Source of the DNA: Flavobacteriales bacterium
Lineage (GTDB): Bacteria; Bacteroidota; Bacteroidia; Flavobacteriales; Schleiferiaceae
Direction of reading: 5' to 3'
Assembly (NCBI GenBank): GCA_007693635.1
Contig: REDE01000094.1
Coordinates: forward strand, 1-50,843
DNA: 50,843 nucleotides
Shown here: positions 7,536 to 17,382 of the stretch, piece after piece
How positions within the stretch are numbered: position 1 is the stretch's first letter
How the letters are laid out: every line of letters begins with the position of its first letter
Notes under the pieces: model-generated
The model's database searches: none
Told to the model about the DNA's origin: nothing
The model's input: the letters and a program-made list of their open reading frames with translations, nothing else
Position numbers and translations under genes: made by a program

Positions 7536-8921
7536 TTAGTTAAGGTCGTCGCTAATGAGCTTTTTAATGCTATTGAGAATGCGGTCGAAGTATTGAAAAC
7601 GCGCTTTGCTTTTTTCTTCAGCTTGGTTCTCAGGTTTTTCTTCGGGGGGCTGCATTGTTGTTTCCTCAGCATTGTTGAGGGGAGCTTCAACAGCATTTTG
7701 TTCGATTTTTTCCTCGCTTGGATGAATGTTGCTTCCAGCATTGGTCATTGTGATGTCTTGACGCAAAGCTTCCATAACTAGTCCAACACTGGTAGCGTAC
7801 ATGGGTTCTTTTAGCTCAGGTGGTGAGCCTTGTGCCAATTTGTCGTCGGGATATCCAATACGGGTGTCCATCCCAGTAACATATTCTACCAGTTGTCGAA
7901 TGTGCTTGAGCTGTGATCCTCCGCCGGTAAGAACAATGCCGGCTATGAGTTTTTGGGAAGGTTCTTCGTGGCCGTATTTTTTAATTTGCAGAAATACCTG
8001 CTCGATGATTTCCATCACGCGTGCATTGACGATCTGCGATAGTTTTTTAAGGGAAATCTCTCTTCCTGGTCGACCATTTAGGCCGGGTATTGAGACAATT
8101 TCGGTTTCTTTATTCTCTCCTGGCCAGGCAGATCCATAGCGTACCTTGAGTTGTTCCGCGTGGCGTTCGATGATGGAGCATCCTTCTTTGATATCGTTGG
8201 TGATGACGTTTCCACCGTAAGGTATTACGGCTGTATGACGAATGATGTTATCTTTGAAAATAGCGATGTCGGTAGTTCCGCCCCCGATATCAACGAGGAC
8301 CACCCCTGCTTCTTTTTCTTCTTGAGAAAGTACAGCTTCGGCGGAGGCTAGCGGCTCAAGTGTTATCAGATTTTCTTCAATACCAGCATTTTGAATGCAT
8401 CGATGTATGTTTTTAATGGATCCAATATGGCCTACTACTATGTGGAAATTTGCTTCAACTCTTCCCCCAGCCATCCCGATAGGCTCTTTTACATTTTCTT
8501 GCCCATCGATTTTGAATTTTTGTGGCAACACGTGAATAATCCGTTCACCGGGCAACATGGTTAATTTTTGGGCATTGCCAATGAGATTGTTGATGTCGCT
8601 TTCGTCAATAACGGCTTCGGCATCATCTCGGGTGATGTAATCGGAGTGTTGTAAACTACGGATGTGTTTGCCGGCGATTCCCGCTACCACCGTGCTGATT
8701 TTCAGGCCAGCTTGATTCTCAGCTTGTTCAACTGCTTGCTTAATGGAGTTTACTGTCTGCAAGATGTTATTGACAACACCGCCTTCAATTCCCAGTGATT
8801 TGGCCTTGCCAATTCCGAGAATTTCAATTTTATTCTGCTCGTTATAGCGTCCAATAATGGCAACTATCTTCGTGGTTCCTAGGTCTAAGCCTACAGCGTA
8901 ATTTGTGGTGTTTTCCATCAT
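7536..8921 (-). CDS. ftsA: cell division protein FtsA
   Basis: 461 residues of the actin/Hsp70 fold. The phosphate-1 motif GLDLGTTKIVAIIG is at ~11-24, phosphate-2 VVLVDIGGGTTDIAIF near 208-223, and the adenosine motif AGIVLTGGGSQLKHI near 330. A charged low-complexity linker (~390-440) ends in an amphipathic helix, YFDRILNSIKKLIS, which would tether FtsA and hence FtsZ filaments to the inner membrane. The gene sits between ftsQ (31 nt) and ftsZ (29 nt). Two adjacent ATG codons at 8921 and 8918 are equally possible starts. Confidence 0.97.
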   Translation of the reverse strand: MMENTTNYAVGLDLGTTKIVAIIGRYNEQNKIEILGIGKAKSLGIEGGVVNNILQTVNSIKQAVEQAENQAGLKISTVVAGIAGKHIRSLQHSDYITRDDAEAVIDESDINNLIGNAQKLTMLPGERIIHVLPQKFKIDGQENVKEPIGMAGGRVEANFHIVVGHIGSIKNIHRCIQNAGIEENLITLEPLASAEAVLSQEEKEAGVVLVDIGGGTTDIAIFKDNIIRHTAVIPYGGNVITNDIKEGCSIIERHAEQLKVRYGSAWPGENKETEIVSIPGLNGRPGREISLKKLSQIVNARVMEIIEQVFLQIKKYGHEEPSQKLIAGIVLTGGGSQLKHIRQLVEYVTGMDTRIGYPDDKLAQGSPPELKEPMYATSVGLVMEALRQDITMTNAGSNIHPSEEKIEQNAVEAPLNNAEETTMQPPEEKPENQAEEKSKARFQYFDRILNSIKKLISDDLN

Positions 8922-8952
8922 TGCGTTACTTTATGATTCATTGCTTTCAGGT

Positions 8953-9684
8953 TTAGTATTGGCACACAACCTGATTTTTATATTGTACGTCAAGGGTTTT
9001 TATCTTTTCAGCTCTTTCGGTATTTAGTGCATTTTTCCAAAAGGCCTCTAAGTTAAAAAGTCGCTCCTCAATTTCTTGACCTCTTCCCAAACGAATGCGA
9101 AAATTCATTCGTGAAGGATACAGGTACGCCATCCCGTCTTCATCCACATGAACACCGATAATGCGTTCGTGGAAGAAACTGTTGCCCTCTATTGCACCTA
9201 ATAGAGTCATCAGCTTACTCCTTTCCCAAGCGTTTACAGATCCGGTGATGAGAATTACAGGCGCGCTGTATCGCTTGCTAAGGGGCATCGTATCGCCTTG
9301 TTGATCGAGATAATACGTATGATTATCACTAAAAACTCGTGCTACAGGAGTGCGCAATTTTGCGACAATATGCAATGCTCCATTAAGCGATGAAAATACT
9401 TCAGTATGTGCGATGTGAGGATGCTGATTTAAAGTTTCTTCCAACATGAAGGTGTTAATTTCTTGTCGGTTACGTTCAAAGCAACATTCGGTTTTTTCGT
9501 GCAATGTATTGAGGATATCCTCAGCGCTTACCATAGCCGAATATAGGGGGTGAATAATTAGCACTTTCGGGGTGTCGATGATTTGGTTTTTGGTGATCTT
9601 TTTTGAATACACCTTCGATGCCGTGAGCGCCGTAATCATCGTCACTCCGAGAAATATTTCGAATATGATTCTCCACTTAGACAT
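8953..9684 (-). CDS. ftsQ: cell division protein FtsQ
   Basis: 243 residues. There is a short cytoplasmic tail, one membrane helix (IIFEIFLGVTMITALTASKV), then a periplasmic POTRA-like region around HPLYSAMVSAEDILNTL and a beta domain. FtsQ links early and late divisome parts with FtsL and FtsB. Sequence conservation in this family is low, and the call leans on topology, size and position between murC (8-nt overlap) and ftsA. ATG 9684 is the start. No FtsB gene is recognisable in the cluster. Confidence 0.88.
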   Translation of the reverse strand: MSKWRIIFEIFLGVTMITALTASKVYSKKITKNQIIDTPKVLIIHPLYSAMVSAEDILNTLHEKTECCFERNRQEINTFMLEETLNQHPHIAHTEVFSSLNGALHIVAKLRTPVARVFSDNHTYYLDQQGDTMPLSKRYSAPVILITGSVNAWERSKLMTLLGAIEGNSFFHERIIGVHVDEDGMAYLYPSRMNFRIRLGRGQEIEERLFNLEAFWKNALNTERAEKIKTLDVQYKNQVVCQY

Positions 9685-11050
9685 ACGGTGACTTTTGGTT
9701 ATTGAGCTTGGTTAAGCAATTTTTTACCTGAGGAATCAACAATTCAATGTCACCGGCTCCGGCAATTACTGTGACTTGGGGCTTGGTTTCTTCAATCCAA
9801 TTTGTAAGTTCTTCTTTTTGAATACATCTTGCATTCTTGTTCTTCATCAACCGCAAAATTTCCTCGCTATCTACTCCGTGTTCGGGCAATTCGCGGGCGG
9901 GGTAAACGGGTAACAAAATGGGGTGCGGGACTTTATCCAGCGTTGCAGCAAACTCTTTTAGAAAGTCTTTGGTGCGACTGTATAAGTGTGGCTGAAAGAT
10001 CAGGGTGTAGTTCGACTTAGGCCACATCTCTTCAATGGTGTTTATCAGGGCTTCTAATTCTGTGGGATGGTGGGCGTAATCATCGATGAGCACCGGGTTT
10101 TCCATGTGTTTTTCAAAGCGCCTCTTCACACCTTTAAATCCTTGCATTCCAGCGGCTATTTGATCTATGGGTACTCCGTCCATGATTGCAGCTGCAGCAG
10201 CTCCTACGGCGTTTTCTAAGTTGTGTCGCCCAGCTAAGGGAAAGTACATTTTTTGTCGTTCACCTTTTGGTGTCACTAATTCGAAGTGATAGCCTCCGTT
10301 TTCGGTTCGTATGTTCGTTGCGTGGAAGTCTGCCTTTTCTTCCAATCCGTAGGTGAAGTCTGCTTGAACATCCAGTCCTATTCTTTTTATTACAATTCCG
10401 TTTTGTTTAGCAATTCCGGCAAATTCACCGAAGGTTTTTAGTAGGTTTTCGGCGGACTCGTAGATGTCTAGATGGTCGCTATCGGTATTGGTTATGATGG
10501 CAATATTTGGTCGTAAGTGCAGAAATGAGCGATCGTATTCGTCGGCTTCAACTACTACAGTTTCAATTTCCCCGCTAACGTAATTGCTTTGAAAATTTCC
10601 GGCTAAGCCACCAAGAAACCCATAGACTTTGTGACCTCCTTGATGACAGAGATGGGTTAAAATCGAAGAGGTTGTGGTTTTGCCATGTGTGCCAGCCACT
10701 GCCAGACATCGCATATTTTTGGTGATGAGCCCAAGAATTTCGGCTCGTTTGGATATGGGATATCCATTTTCTGTGAGGTGTCTCAGAATTTGATTATCGT
10801 TTTTCACCGCTGGTGTTCGAACAATAAGACAGTTATCAGGCTTCCAATCTTTTGGAAACAACTGAATGTTGTCCTCATAGATTATTGCTGCTCCTTCTTG
10901 CTCTAAGTTGCTTGTGAGTTCCGATTTGTTGCGGTCAAAGCCAGCGACTCTGTGACCTCTTTCTAAGAAAAACCTAGCGAGTCCACTCATTCCTATCCCT
11001 CCGATACCTAGGAAGTATATGTTATTTGGTATGTTGTTGTCTGAAGTCAT
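9677..11050 (-). CDS. murC: UDP-N-acetylmuramate--L-alanine ligase
   Basis: 457 residues with the three Mur-ligase domains. The UDP-binding Rossmann motif is YFLGIGGIGMSGLARFF (~12-28), the ATP P-loop AGTHGKTTTSSILTHL (~118-133), and the central-domain signature DEYDRSFLHL (~166-175). The C-terminal domain carries DDYAHHPTELEALI. The enzyme adds L-Ala to UDP-MurNAc in the cytoplasm. It lies 3 nt after murG and overlaps ftsQ by 8 nt. Confidence 0.98.
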   Translation of the reverse strand: MTSDNNIPNNIYFLGIGGIGMSGLARFFLERGHRVAGFDRNKSELTSNLEQEGAAIIYEDNIQLFPKDWKPDNCLIVRTPAVKNDNQILRHLTENGYPISKRAEILGLITKNMRCLAVAGTHGKTTTSSILTHLCHQGGHKVYGFLGGLAGNFQSNYVSGEIETVVVEADEYDRSFLHLRPNIAIITNTDSDHLDIYESAENLLKTFGEFAGIAKQNGIVIKRIGLDVQADFTYGLEEKADFHATNIRTENGGYHFELVTPKGERQKMYFPLAGRHNLENAVGAAAAAIMDGVPIDQIAAGMQGFKGVKRRFEKHMENPVLIDDYAHHPTELEALINTIEEMWPKSNYTLIFQPHLYSRTKDFLKEFAATLDKVPHPILLPVYPARELPEHGVDSEEILRLMKNKNARCIQKEELTNWIEETKPQVTVIAGAGDIELLIPQVKNCLTKLNNQKSPYV

Positions 11051-11053
11051 GGC

Positions 11054-12145
11054 TTATAATAGTGCTTCAATCTGTTCAACAATGTGTAGGGTGGCCTGTG
11101 GTTTTCCAAGTCTTAATGCATTTTCAGCAATCAACTCCCGCTTATTGGCATTGGCGATAAGCTCGTTAAGTATTGTGGGAAATTCCGTTAAATTTTTTTC
11201 GTCCACAACCTCGGCGGCTCCATTTTCTTTTAGACTTTCAGCATTTTTTCTTTGGTGATCTTCCGCCACATATGGTGAGGGGATTAGAATCGCTGTTTTT
11301 CCTAAGGCACATAGCTCAGATAGGGTGCTTGCACCGGCACGTGCTACAACAATGTCGGCGGCTCGGTACGCTGAGCTCATGTCGTCAACGAACGCAGATA
11401 TCCAAATTCCTGATTTTTTTTCAAATTCAGGGAGGTAATCTTTTGCGTGTGTAGAGCCGGTTTGCCAGATGAGTTGGTGTTTGGTTTCATCAAAGGTTTC
11501 ACGTACCCATTGGGCGGTGCTTTGGTTGATTGATTTAGCGCCAAGACTACCCCCAGTGACGAATATGGTAAGTAGTTCGGGTTTTAGTTTGAAGTTTTTT
11601 CTTGCCGTCGCCTGGTCTACATTGGCCGAAAGCAAATTTTCACGTATGGGATTCCCAGTAATGACGATTCGATTTTTAGGAAACCAGCGCTCCATACCCT
11701 CGAAAGCTACGCAGATTTTATGGGCGTATTTACCCAATATTTTATTGGTGATTCCCGGATACGAATTTTGTTCTTGTATAATTGTGGGTACGCCATTTCG
11801 CGCAGCGGCGTAGAGCAGTGGTCCGCTGGCAAATCCTCCAGTCCCAATAGCTATTAAGGGTTTGTGCTTGCGGATAATTCGGTATGATTTCCAAAGTGAG
11901 GAAATTAATTTGAAGGGAAAGAGAATGTTTTTCCAAGGTTGGCTCCTTTGTATTCCACTAATCCACAATCCTGTAATGGGATATCCCGCTTTAGGCACGC
12001 GTTGCATTTCCATGCGATCGGACGCTCCTACAAATTCGATATGCAAATCAGGGTGGCGCTCCTTCAACGCATCTGCAATAGCAATAGCCGGGAAAATATG
12101 TCCTCCCGTTCCACCTCCGCTAATAATGACTGTTTTTTTCTTCAT
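11054..12145 (-). CDS. murG: UDP-GlcNAc--lipid I GlcNAc transferase
   Basis: 363 residues, a GT-B glycosyltransferase of family GT28. The N-terminal glycine loop ISGGGTGGHIFPAIAIAD is at ~9-26. The mid motif IIQEQNSYPGITNK is at ~125. The second glycine loop VTGGSLGAKSIN (~195) and the C-terminal donor-site region VARAGASTLSELCALGKTAI (~260-280) follow. MurG makes lipid II on the inner face of the inner membrane. It ends 3 nt before murC and begins 2 nt after ftsW. Confidence 0.98.
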   Translation of the reverse strand: MKKKTVIISGGGTGGHIFPAIAIADALKERHPDLHIEFVGASDRMEMQRVPKAGYPITGLWISGIQRSQPWKNILFPFKLISSLWKSYRIIRKHKPLIAIGTGGFASGPLLYAAARNGVPTIIQEQNSYPGITNKILGKYAHKICVAFEGMERWFPKNRIVITGNPIRENLLSANVDQATARKNFKLKPELLTIFVTGGSLGAKSINQSTAQWVRETFDETKHQLIWQTGSTHAKDYLPEFEKKSGIWISAFVDDMSSAYRAADIVVARAGASTLSELCALGKTAILIPSPYVAEDHQRKNAESLKENGAAEVVDEKNLTEFPTILNELIANANKRELIAENALRLGKPQATLHIVEQIEALL

Positions 12146-12147
12146 TT

Positions 12148-13314
12148 TTATGCTACTGCGGTGTTTTCTTGTTCAACGAGTGGCTCATCGCTAGGCTTAC
12201 TTTCCTGTGATACGCGCAATACGATACCAAGTGCTATACAGGTGACCCAAATGCTGGAGCCTCCTGCCGAAAGCAAGGGTAGTGTTTGTCCGGTTACAGG
12301 CACTAGATTTACCGCAACAGCCATGTTTATAAATGCTTGAAAAATGAGACTGAATCCAACAGCAAATGCGGCAAGCGATCCGAAAAAACTACTGGATCGC
12401 AAGGAAATCCTCATGATGCGAATCCATAGAAATAGGTAGAATGCCATTACGGTTAGTCCGCCTACGAAGCCGTATTCTTCCACGATAATTGCGTAAATGA
12501 AATCGGAGTTGGATTGAGGGAGAAAGTTTTTTTGTGCACTTTTGCCGGGTCCTTTGCCCACAACCATGCCGTTACTAATTGCCATTCTCGCTTTCTCCAC
12601 TTGATAGTTGACGGCTTTTTCTCCGCTTGTAAATGATTCTATACGAGCTTTCCACGTATCTACACGGTTACTCATGGAAGGCATTACGCTAACGGTAAGT
12701 ATGAATAGAGTAGCCATTAGTACGAGTCCTCCACTTATGGCTGCGATGTATTTCGCTGGATATCCACCTACAAAGAGCACCAGTGCACAGGATACGTAGA
12801 GTAAAACTGCGGTTGAAAAGTTCGCGGGAAAGATCAAGGCCAGAATGATTGCTAGTGGGACGTATATAACCCAGCTATTTTTCATAGTCCACTCATTTCT
12901 TTGGCGTTTACTTAAGCATCGTGGCAGATAAATTAACAGAGCTAAAGCGGCCAAAGCGGAGGTCTGAATACTTACTCCAACTCCCGGTACGATTAACCAC
13001 CGACTGGCATTTGCGCCATCAATCTCTGTCCCCATTGAAAGTGTAAGAGCCAGTAAACCAATTGCTAATATCACCCCAAATACCGATAGACCAGCGATGT
13101 ATCTCAAGGGAACGAGATGGGTAAGGAAAAGTATAGCCAAGCCGATGATTAGGTGGGTTGCGTGTTTGAATAGCAAACTTCCAACGGTTACCTTGCCATA
13201 CACAAAAGCTAAGTTTGCGCTGGCGCTGTAAACGCTGAGAAATGACGCTATCATCATCAGTGCAATGATGGCCCAAATGACGCGGTCGCCTCCTATGGAT
13301 TTGCTTAAATTCAA
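12148..13314 (-). CDS. ftsW: septal peptidoglycan polymerase FtsW (TTG start)
   Basis: 388 residues, SEDS family, ten membrane helices. Conserved pieces include the VYSAS motif near the N-terminus, PANFSTAVLLYVSCALVLF, GPGKSAQKNFLPQSNSDFIY in the large periplasmic loop, VEEYGFVGG, and the C-terminal PVTGQTLPLLSAGGSS. FtsW polymerises lipid II with its partner FtsI, encoded upstream. No ATG exists before residue 19, and the TTG at 13314 gives exactly the family N-terminus, so a TTG start is well supported. The gap to murD is 24 nt. Confidence 0.96.
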   Translation of the reverse strand: MNLSKSIGGDRVIWAIIALMMIASFLSVYSASANLAFVYGKVTVGSLLFKHATHLIIGLAILFLTHLVPLRYIAGLSVFGVILAIGLLALTLSMGTEIDGANASRWLIVPGVGVSIQTSALAALALLIYLPRCLSKRQRNEWTMKNSWVIYVPLAIILALIFPANFSTAVLLYVSCALVLFVGGYPAKYIAAISGGLVLMATLFILTVSVMPSMSNRVDTWKARIESFTSGEKAVNYQVEKARMAISNGMVVGKGPGKSAQKNFLPQSNSDFIYAIIVEEYGFVGGLTVMAFYLFLWIRIMRISLRSSSFFGSLAAFAVGFSLIFQAFINMAVAVNLVPVTGQTLPLLSAGGSSIWVTCIALGIVLRVSQESKPSDEPLVEQENTAVA

Positions 13315-13338
13315 AACTCTTATGGGATGTTAATATGC

Positions 13339-14679
13339 TTAAAGTTGACGCACCCAATATTTAAACTGCTGACCTCGATCTTCGTAATTTGAAAACAAAT
13401 CGAAGCTGGCACATGCGGGTGACAACATTACGGTATCACCCTTTTGACCCAAAGAGAAAGCCATTTTCACAGCTTTTTCCATGTCGCGTGTTTCGGTTAT
13501 CACTTTTACCCGACCTGTGAATTCGTCCATCAACTTTTTATTATCAATGCCAAGACACACGATTGCTTTCACCTTTTTTTCAATCAGAGGGATAAGCTCG
13601 GTGTAATCATTTCCTTTGTCAACGCCTCCAGCAATCCAAATGATTGGTTTGCTCACGCTTTCTAGGGCATACCAAGTGGCGTTTACGTTTGTTGCTTTTG
13701 AATCATTGATGAAATGAATTCCGCGAATGGTGCCGGCAGGTTCTAATCTGTGCTCAAGTGAATCAAAATTCATAAGTGATTCGCGAATGCTCTCTTTGCG
13801 AACTTGGAGTAGGCGTGCGGCCATTGATGAGGCCATTGAGTTTTGAGCATTGTGGGTTCCGGGTAATGAGCGTTCTTCAAATTTCATAATTTCGTTGTTA
13901 TCGAGGGATAGTATTAGGTGATTATTTTCGTCGAGCCAAGCTTGGCTCTGATTGTTTTTATGAGTGCTAAATCCCAAGCATTTGCAGTTTGGGGGGTATT
14001 GGGCCATTGTTTTTGTGGTCCATTCATCTTCTGTATTGTAAATGAAATAATCGCTCGCCTGCATATTTTTAATGAGCTTAAATTTTGCAGCTACGTATTG
14101 TTCCATTTCGTAGTTGTAGCGATCAAGGTGGTCCGGACTGAAATTGGTGATTACAGCAATGTGTGGTCGGAAATTAATGAGGTGGTCACATTGAAAGGAG
14201 CTTATTTCCAGTACATAGATGTCTTTTTCTTCCTCTTCGGCAAGCAGTCGAGCGAAACTTTTGCCAATATTTCCACCTACACCAACGCTTAGACCTGCTT
14301 TTTTCAGTAAATGTCCGGTTAGGGCTGTGGTTGTTGTTTTGCCGTTGCTTCCAGTTATTGCTACAATTTTCGCTGTGGTGTATCTCCCGGCGAATTCAAT
14401 TTCAGACATAATTGGAATGCCAGCTTGCTCAATGGCTTTAACGATTGGGGCTTTATTGGGTATTCCTGGACTTTTCACCACATATTCACAGGTCAAGAGC
14501 TGTTGAATATCGTGTTTGCCTATTTCGCATTCAATTTGGTTATTATCCAACTCTTCCCGGAATTTTTCGGCTAGGGGGTTAAGGTCGGAGAAATAGAAAT
14601 CTAGGCCCTGTTTTTTTGCTAACAGAGCTGCTCCAACGCCGCTTTCTCCGGCACCTAAAATTCCTATTTTTTGAGCCAT
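13339..14679 (-). CDS. murD: UDP-N-acetylmuramoyl-L-alanine--D-glutamate ligase
   Basis: 446 residues from ATG 14679 ([20 protein letters not shown]). The open frame extends upstream, but those 19 residues come from the mraY end and are not family sequence. The mraY stop and this start overlap as TAATG. The P-loop AITGSNGKTTTTALTGHLL is near 105-123, the NFSPDHLDRY region near 185, and the C-terminal domain has HFINDSKATNVNAT and SPACASFDLFSNYEDRG. It adds D-Glu to UDP-MurNAc-L-Ala. Confidence 0.97.
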   Translation of the reverse strand: MAQKIGILGAGESGVGAALLAKKQGLDFYFSDLNPLAEKFREELDNNQIECEIGKHDIQQLLTCEYVVKSPGIPNKAPIVKAIEQAGIPIMSEIEFAGRYTTAKIVAITGSNGKTTTTALTGHLLKKAGLSVGVGGNIGKSFARLLAEEEEKDIYVLEISSFQCDHLINFRPHIAVITNFSPDHLDRYNYEMEQYVAAKFKLIKNMQASDYFIYNTEDEWTTKTMAQYPPNCKCLGFSTHKNNQSQAWLDENNHLILSLDNNEIMKFEERSLPGTHNAQNSMASSMAARLLQVRKESIRESLMNFDSLEHRLEPAGTIRGIHFINDSKATNVNATWYALESVSKPIIWIAGGVDKGNDYTELIPLIEKKVKAIVCLGIDNKKLMDEFTGRVKVITETRDMEKAVKMAFSLGQKGDTVMLSPACASFDLFSNYEDRGQQFKYWVRQL

Positions 14680-15908
14680 TACCGTAGTTTTAGCGTTACG
14701 AATGTGAGTATAGCTAGCATGATGGCAACAATCCACATGCGGGTAACAATTTTAGCTTCGTGATAGCCTTTTTTCTGATAATGATGATGCAGGGGGGCCA
14801 TTAAAAATACCCTTCGCCCTTCTCCGTACTTTTTCTTGGTGTATTTGAAATAGGCGACTTGTAGTACTACCGATAGATTTTCGGCCAGAAATACTCCGCA
14901 TAGTATGGGGATGAGTAACTCCTTGCGGGTTGCCAACGCCAATACGGCAATAATTCCACCAAGGGCCAAGCTTCCGGTATCGCCCATGAAGACTTGCGCG
15001 GGGTATGCGTTGTACCATAAAAAGCCCACGCAAGCGCCGACCATCGCGCCCACAAAAATGGTGATTTCGCCCGCTCTTGGTATATACATGATATTGAGGT
15101 AGTCGGCAAAGATTACCGAACCAGAAACGTAGGCAAATATCCCTAGGGTTATTGCACTTACTGCGGAAACACCGGTGGCCAAACCATCGAGTCCATCAGT
15201 TAAATTCGCGCCATTGGATACTGCCGTTACAATAAAAATTACCAAGGGAATAAAAATCATCCACCCGAATTTGCCGTAACTCGGATTGATCCATCGCAAG
15301 GGTGCACTGTAGTCTAACTCGTTGTTTTTGACAAAGGGAATGGTGGTTTTTGTCGATTTTTCTTCGTCGAGAAACACGGGGGTTCTTTCTCCAATTTCGG
15401 TGATCAATGGAGCATCCGGTGTTGCCTTTTCGCGAATGGTTACGTCGGGGTGAAAATATAAAATGCTGCCTACGATTGCGCCTAGGCCGACTTGCCCTAT
15501 AACTTTAAACTTGCCCTTGAGGCCTTTTTTGTCCTTTTTGAAGACTTTTATATAATCGTCGATAAAGCCAATCATCCCCGTCCAAACCGTTGTGATGAGA
15601 AGAAGAATGATGTAGATGTTGGTTAGTCGAGCAAAAAGCAGGGTGGGTATTATGATTGCCGCCAAAATGATCAAACCGCCCATTGTTGGGGTGCCCGCTT
15701 TTTGGTTTTCGCCTGCCAATCCGAGATTTCGGACTTCTTCACCGACTTGTTTTGCGCGAATAAATTCGATGATTCTCTTGCCAAATACGAGTGATATGAG
15801 TAATGACGTTATTACCGCCATTGAAGTCCTGAAGGTTATGTACTTAAAAACCCCAGCTCCAGTGAGTTGGTATTCGGCATCGAGGTATTCGAATAGATAG
15901 TACAGCAT
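14679..15908 (-). CDS. mraY: phospho-N-acetylmuramoyl-pentapeptide transferase
   Basis: 409 residues, ~10 membrane helices. Active-site loops include the Asp pair in [29 protein letters not shown] and [12 protein letters not shown]. The polar loop [15 protein letters not shown] carries the His cluster. MraY transfers phospho-MurNAc-pentapeptide to undecaprenyl phosphate, making lipid I. The protein is ~50 residues longer than E. coli MraY because of an extra periplasmic-type segment at ~165-220, common in Bacteroidota. It is 2 nt from murE and overlaps murD by one base. Confidence 0.98.
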   Translation of the reverse strand: MLYYLFEYLDAEYQLTGAGVFKYITFRTSMAVITSLLISLVFGKRIIEFIRAKQVGEEVRNLGLAGENQKAGTPTMGGLIILAAIIIPTLLFARLTNIYIILLLITTVWTGMIGFIDDYIKVFKKDKKGLKGKFKVIGQVGLGAIVGSILYFHPDVTIREKATPDAPLITEIGERTPVFLDEEKSTKTTIPFVKNNELDYSAPLRWINPSYGKFGWMIFIPLVIFIVTAVSNGANLTDGLDGLATGVSAVSAITLGIFAYVSGSVIFADYLNIMYIPRAGEITIFVGAMVGACVGFLWYNAYPAQVFMGDTGSLALGGIIAVLALATRKELLIPILCGVFLAENLSVVLQVAYFKYTKKKYGEGRRVFLMAPLHHHYQKKGYHEAKIVTRMWIVAIMLAILTFVTLKLR

Positions 15909-15910
15909 GC

Positions 15911-17371
15911 TTACTGGAATTTTTTGTTAAAGGATTCAATGACTTCCCGGTCGTCAAATGGATGCTTGACGCCTTTGATTTCTTGGTAGGTTTCGTGGCC
16001 TTTCCCGCTTATCAGTACAATATCCCCCGACTGTGCAGTGTGTAGAGCGCTCATAATAGCCTCACGGCGATCGGTGATGGATTGACATTTCTTACGGTGT
16101 ACGATTTCCACGCCGTTCTCCATTTGAGCTATGATGTCTTGCGGATCTTCATCGCGTGGATTATCAGATGTAAAGATCACTAGGTCAGCTAATTTTGCGC
16201 TGATATTGCCCATGCTGGGTCTTTTCTCTTTATCGCGATTTCCACCACAGCCTACCACCGCAATCAGTTTTTGATCAGGTGTTTTTATTTCTATTAGGCT
16301 TTCAAGAATGTTGTTCAAGGCATCGGGAGTATGGGCGTAGTCAATTACCGCGTTTACTCCCGTTGCGGTTATTTGTTTTTCAAAGCGTCCACGTACGGGT
16401 TTTAGTTTGCTTACATGGACCAAGGTGTCGTGCTTTGGCAGGCCTAATAGATCAACGATGGCAATCGCAACGCCTAGGTTGTATGCGTTAAATTCGCCGT
16501 TTAGCGTGCTAAAAAATTCTGTGTCACTAGTCTTTATCAGTAAACCGTTAATGTCGTTTTCCAGAATTTTGTAGTTATAGTCGGCTGGAGTTCTCAAGGC
16601 GTAGCTAAATGTTTTAGCCTTGGTGTTTTGCACCATGACGGAACCATTTTTATCATCGGCGTTGTAGAGTGCAAAAGCGTCTTTCGGCAGGTCGTCGAAG
16701 AGCTTTTTCTTCGCGCGGATGTAATTCGCTAATGTTTTATGGTAGTCGAGATGGTCGTGACTCAAATTGGTGAATGCAGCACCGTTTATTTTTGTCCCCG
16801 CTAGTCTATCCTGCTCAATGCCATGACTTGAGGCTTCCATGAAGCAAAGTTCCACTCCGGCTTCGACCATTTTTGCTAGATGCATCTGCAACTGAACCGA
16901 GTCTGGGGTTGTATGTGTAGCGGGAATAATTTGATCATTGATGCGCACGTCGATGGTCGAAATTAGACCACAAGGAAATCCCATATCTCGGCAAAGGTTG
17001 AATAGTAGTGTCGTTACCGTTGTTTTTCCGTTGGTCCCGGTTACGGCGACGAGCTTGATTTTCTCTGAGGGGTTGTCATAGAAGTTTGCTGCGATAATCC
17101 CTAATGCCTTGGCCGACGACTGAACTTTTACGAAAGTGACGTTTTCTGCTTGCTGACTGGGTATTTCTTCGCAAATGATTGCGGTAGCTCCTTTGGCAAT
17201 AGCCTGCTCTATATACTGATGTCCATCTGTAACGCTCCCACGCAAGGCCACAAAGCACCACTGCGATTCTATTCTACGCGAATCAGCGGTTACTCCCATA
17301 ACAGCGATATGGGTGTTGCCAACAATTTCGGTAAGTCCTGCTTTGTATAGTATATCAGCGAGTTTCTTCAT
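15911..17371 (-). CDS. murE: UDP-MurNAc-L-alanyl-D-glutamate--2,6-diaminopimelate ligase
   Basis: 486 residues. The P-loop [17 protein letters not shown] is at ~109-125, the carbamylated-Lys region [11 protein letters not shown] and [12 protein letters not shown] lie near 185-215, and the C-terminal substrate motif is DNPRDEDP (~405). The DNPR form of this motif is the one associated with meso-diaminopimelate rather than L-lysine, so the peptidoglycan is predicted to be DAP-type. It lies 11 nt after ftsI. murF, the next enzyme of the pathway, is not in the window. Confidence 0.98.
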   Translation of the reverse strand: MKKLADILYKAGLTEIVGNTHIAVMGVTADSRRIESQWCFVALRGSVTDGHQYIEQAIAKGATAIICEEIPSQQAENVTFVKVQSSAKALGIIAANFYDNPSEKIKLVAVTGTNGKTTVTTLLFNLCRDMGFPCGLISTIDVRINDQIIPATHTTPDSVQLQMHLAKMVEAGVELCFMEASSHGIEQDRLAGTKINGAAFTNLSHDHLDYHKTLANYIRAKKKLFDDLPKDAFALYNADDKNGSVMVQNTKAKTFSYALRTPADYNYKILENDINGLLIKTSDTEFFSTLNGEFNAYNLGVAIAIVDLLGLPKHDTLVHVSKLKPVRGRFEKQITATGVNAVIDYAHTPDALNNILESLIEIKTPDQKLIAVVGCGGNRDKEKRPSMGNISAKLADLVIFTSDNPRDEDPQDIIAQMENGVEIVHRKKCQSITDRREAIMSALHTAQSGDIVLISGKGHETYQEIKGVKHPFDDREVIESFNKKFQ

Positions 17372-17382
17372 CGGTCTTGTGG

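Noticed and set aside
14680-14736. 19-residue N-terminal extension of murD
   Set aside because: It is the end of mraY read in another frame; the family begins at [11 protein letters not shown] and the genes overlap as TAATG.
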